Assembly: GCA_013399115.1 (NCBI GenBank) | Contig: VXAA01000116.1 | Span: forward strand, 320,322 to 384,321 | DNA length: 64,000 bases | Reading direction: 5' to 3' | Source: Anseranas semipalmata | Lineage: Eukaryota > Chordata > Aves > Anseriformes > Anseranatidae | Part shown: positions 63,287 to 64,000 of the stretch, in pieces | Layout of the letters: the number at the start of each line of letters is the position of its first letter | Position numbering within the stretch: the stretch's first letter is position 1 | Notes under the pieces: generated by a model | Databases searched by the model: none | The model's input: only the letters and a program-made list of their open reading frames with translations | Told to the model about the DNA's origin: nothing | Made by a program: the position numbers and the translations under genes

Positions 63287-63772
63287 AAAAAAAAAACAAT
63301 AATAGCAACAACAACAAAATATTTTGCTGAAAGATATTCGATTTGGACAGGTTAAAACCACTCTAATATGAAAGCTGTAAAAACTCTTCAATGCAAGGAG
63401 GCTATCAAGTACTGAAAATATTCACTCTAACACAGTTTATTCACCTTTTCAAGATTGTTCCTCCATCTTTTGATGCTAGCTTCCTGGTACTTACTATTGT
63501 GAAATTCTTCATGTTCCTTTCCAAGTAATAGCTTGAAGTACAGTGTGTAGGTGCATATTCATCTCATGTTGGAGGAATGTTGATATCCATTGCTGTTCGA
63601 TCACTGACCTCAAAAGGGGAGAGTCTGATCTTCAGTGAGGGCAGTCTATTTTCTGGGTGATAGCATGGTATCAAAATTGAAGCATTGCTTCTCAAATTCT
63701 ATGGGATGGTGATTTTTCTAGTTAAAAGTTTAAGAAAAACCCAGTTCTTCTTTGTCCATCATTTAGATATAG

Positions 63773-64000
63773 GTGAACATTATTATGGACTGGAGTGTTG
63801 GAATGGAAGGATACAGGCTCTTTAGGAAGGTCAAGCAGGGGAGACGAGGAGGAGGCGTTGCCCTCTATGTCAATGAGCAGCTGGAGTGCATGGAGCTCTG
63901 CTTGGGGATGAATGAGGAGCTGACTGAGAGCTTATGGGTCAGGATTAAAAGGGAGGGCAGGGACAGATGACATTATTGTGGGGGTCTGCTACAGGCCTCC
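63773..64000 (+). mobile_element. CR1 LINE ORF2 endonuclease fragment, runs off the window
   Basis: Translation gives GYRLFRKVKQGRRGGGVALY, VNEQLECMELCLG, SLWVRIKREG and, after a one-base frame change, DIIVGVCYRPP. This is the start of the apurinic-type endonuclease domain of CR1 ORF2. The stop after REGRDR and the frame change show that the copy is dead, at least here. It probably continues to the right. Confidence 0.9.

Larger units (their letters stand above)
60930..64000 (+). other. DPYS: DPYS intron 4 (partial)
   Basis: No exon encoding the next conserved segment (KVVYGEPIAA-like) is found up to the window end, so this is intron. It contains a (TG)n microsatellite at 61056-61080, a 10-bp stem hairpin at 61440-61467, an A-rich run at 62632-62669 and two CR1 pieces. 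The part from about 61590 to 62620 shows nothing I recognise. Confidence 0.85.

Noticed and set aside
1..64000. Bacterial-style features, CRISPR arrays, tRNA or rRNA genes
   Set aside because: None seen: no regularly spaced repeats, no cloverleaf-like sequence noticed, and the gene structure is clearly vertebrate.

Overview
The window is a piece of a bird genome. It is about 60% A+T and mostly non-coding, with large introns bounded by GT/AG splice sites. It carries CR1 LINE fragments of the avian type and one LTR that resembles a family I recall from non-galliform birds. I could not search databases, so the species-level reading is inference. No bacterial-type gene, CRISPR array, tRNA or rRNA was recognised.

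Two protein-coding genes lie head-to-tail on the + strand. LRP12 (low-density lipoprotein receptor-related protein 12) occupies the first 46 kb or so. The ordinary signal-peptide exon is not visible and is presumably upstream. Six coding exons can be placed to the base: 25386-25442, 32953-33088, 34949-35151, 38400-39501, 40146-40278 and 43576-44439 (stop codon 44437-44439). All junction phases agree. The exons encode CUB, two LDLa, CUB, three LDLa, one transmembrane segment and a long cytoplasmic tail. A 3'UTR follows with several poly(A) signals.

About 7.6 kb further on, a CpG-rich block (52010-52460) marks the promoter of DPYS (dihydropyrimidinase). Four conserved coding exons are present: 53016/53022-53276, 57070-57228, 59446-59625 and 60740-60929. 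They carry four of the expected metal-binding active-site residues (two His of HxH, the carboxylated Lys and two further His give five ligands in all; the final Asp is not in the window). The rest of DPYS lies beyond the right edge. The LRP12-DPYS order and orientation match what I recall of human 8q22.3. The two genes have unrelated jobs: LRP12 is a cell-surface receptor and DPYS is a cytosolic pyrimidine-degradation enzyme.

The rest is intron and intergenic DNA. It holds a likely solo LTR with a perfect 5-bp target duplication, just upstream of LRP12 exon 3 and interrupted by a 265-base assembly gap. It also holds three CR1 pieces, one MIR-like SINE remnant, and simple repeats. The most interesting points are a possible extra 5' exon of DPYS that is open and in frame with the conserved exon, the LTR next to LRP12 exon 3, a possible alternative LRP12 first exon, and two unexplained long intronic ORFs. 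I found no convincing novel multi-gene system.
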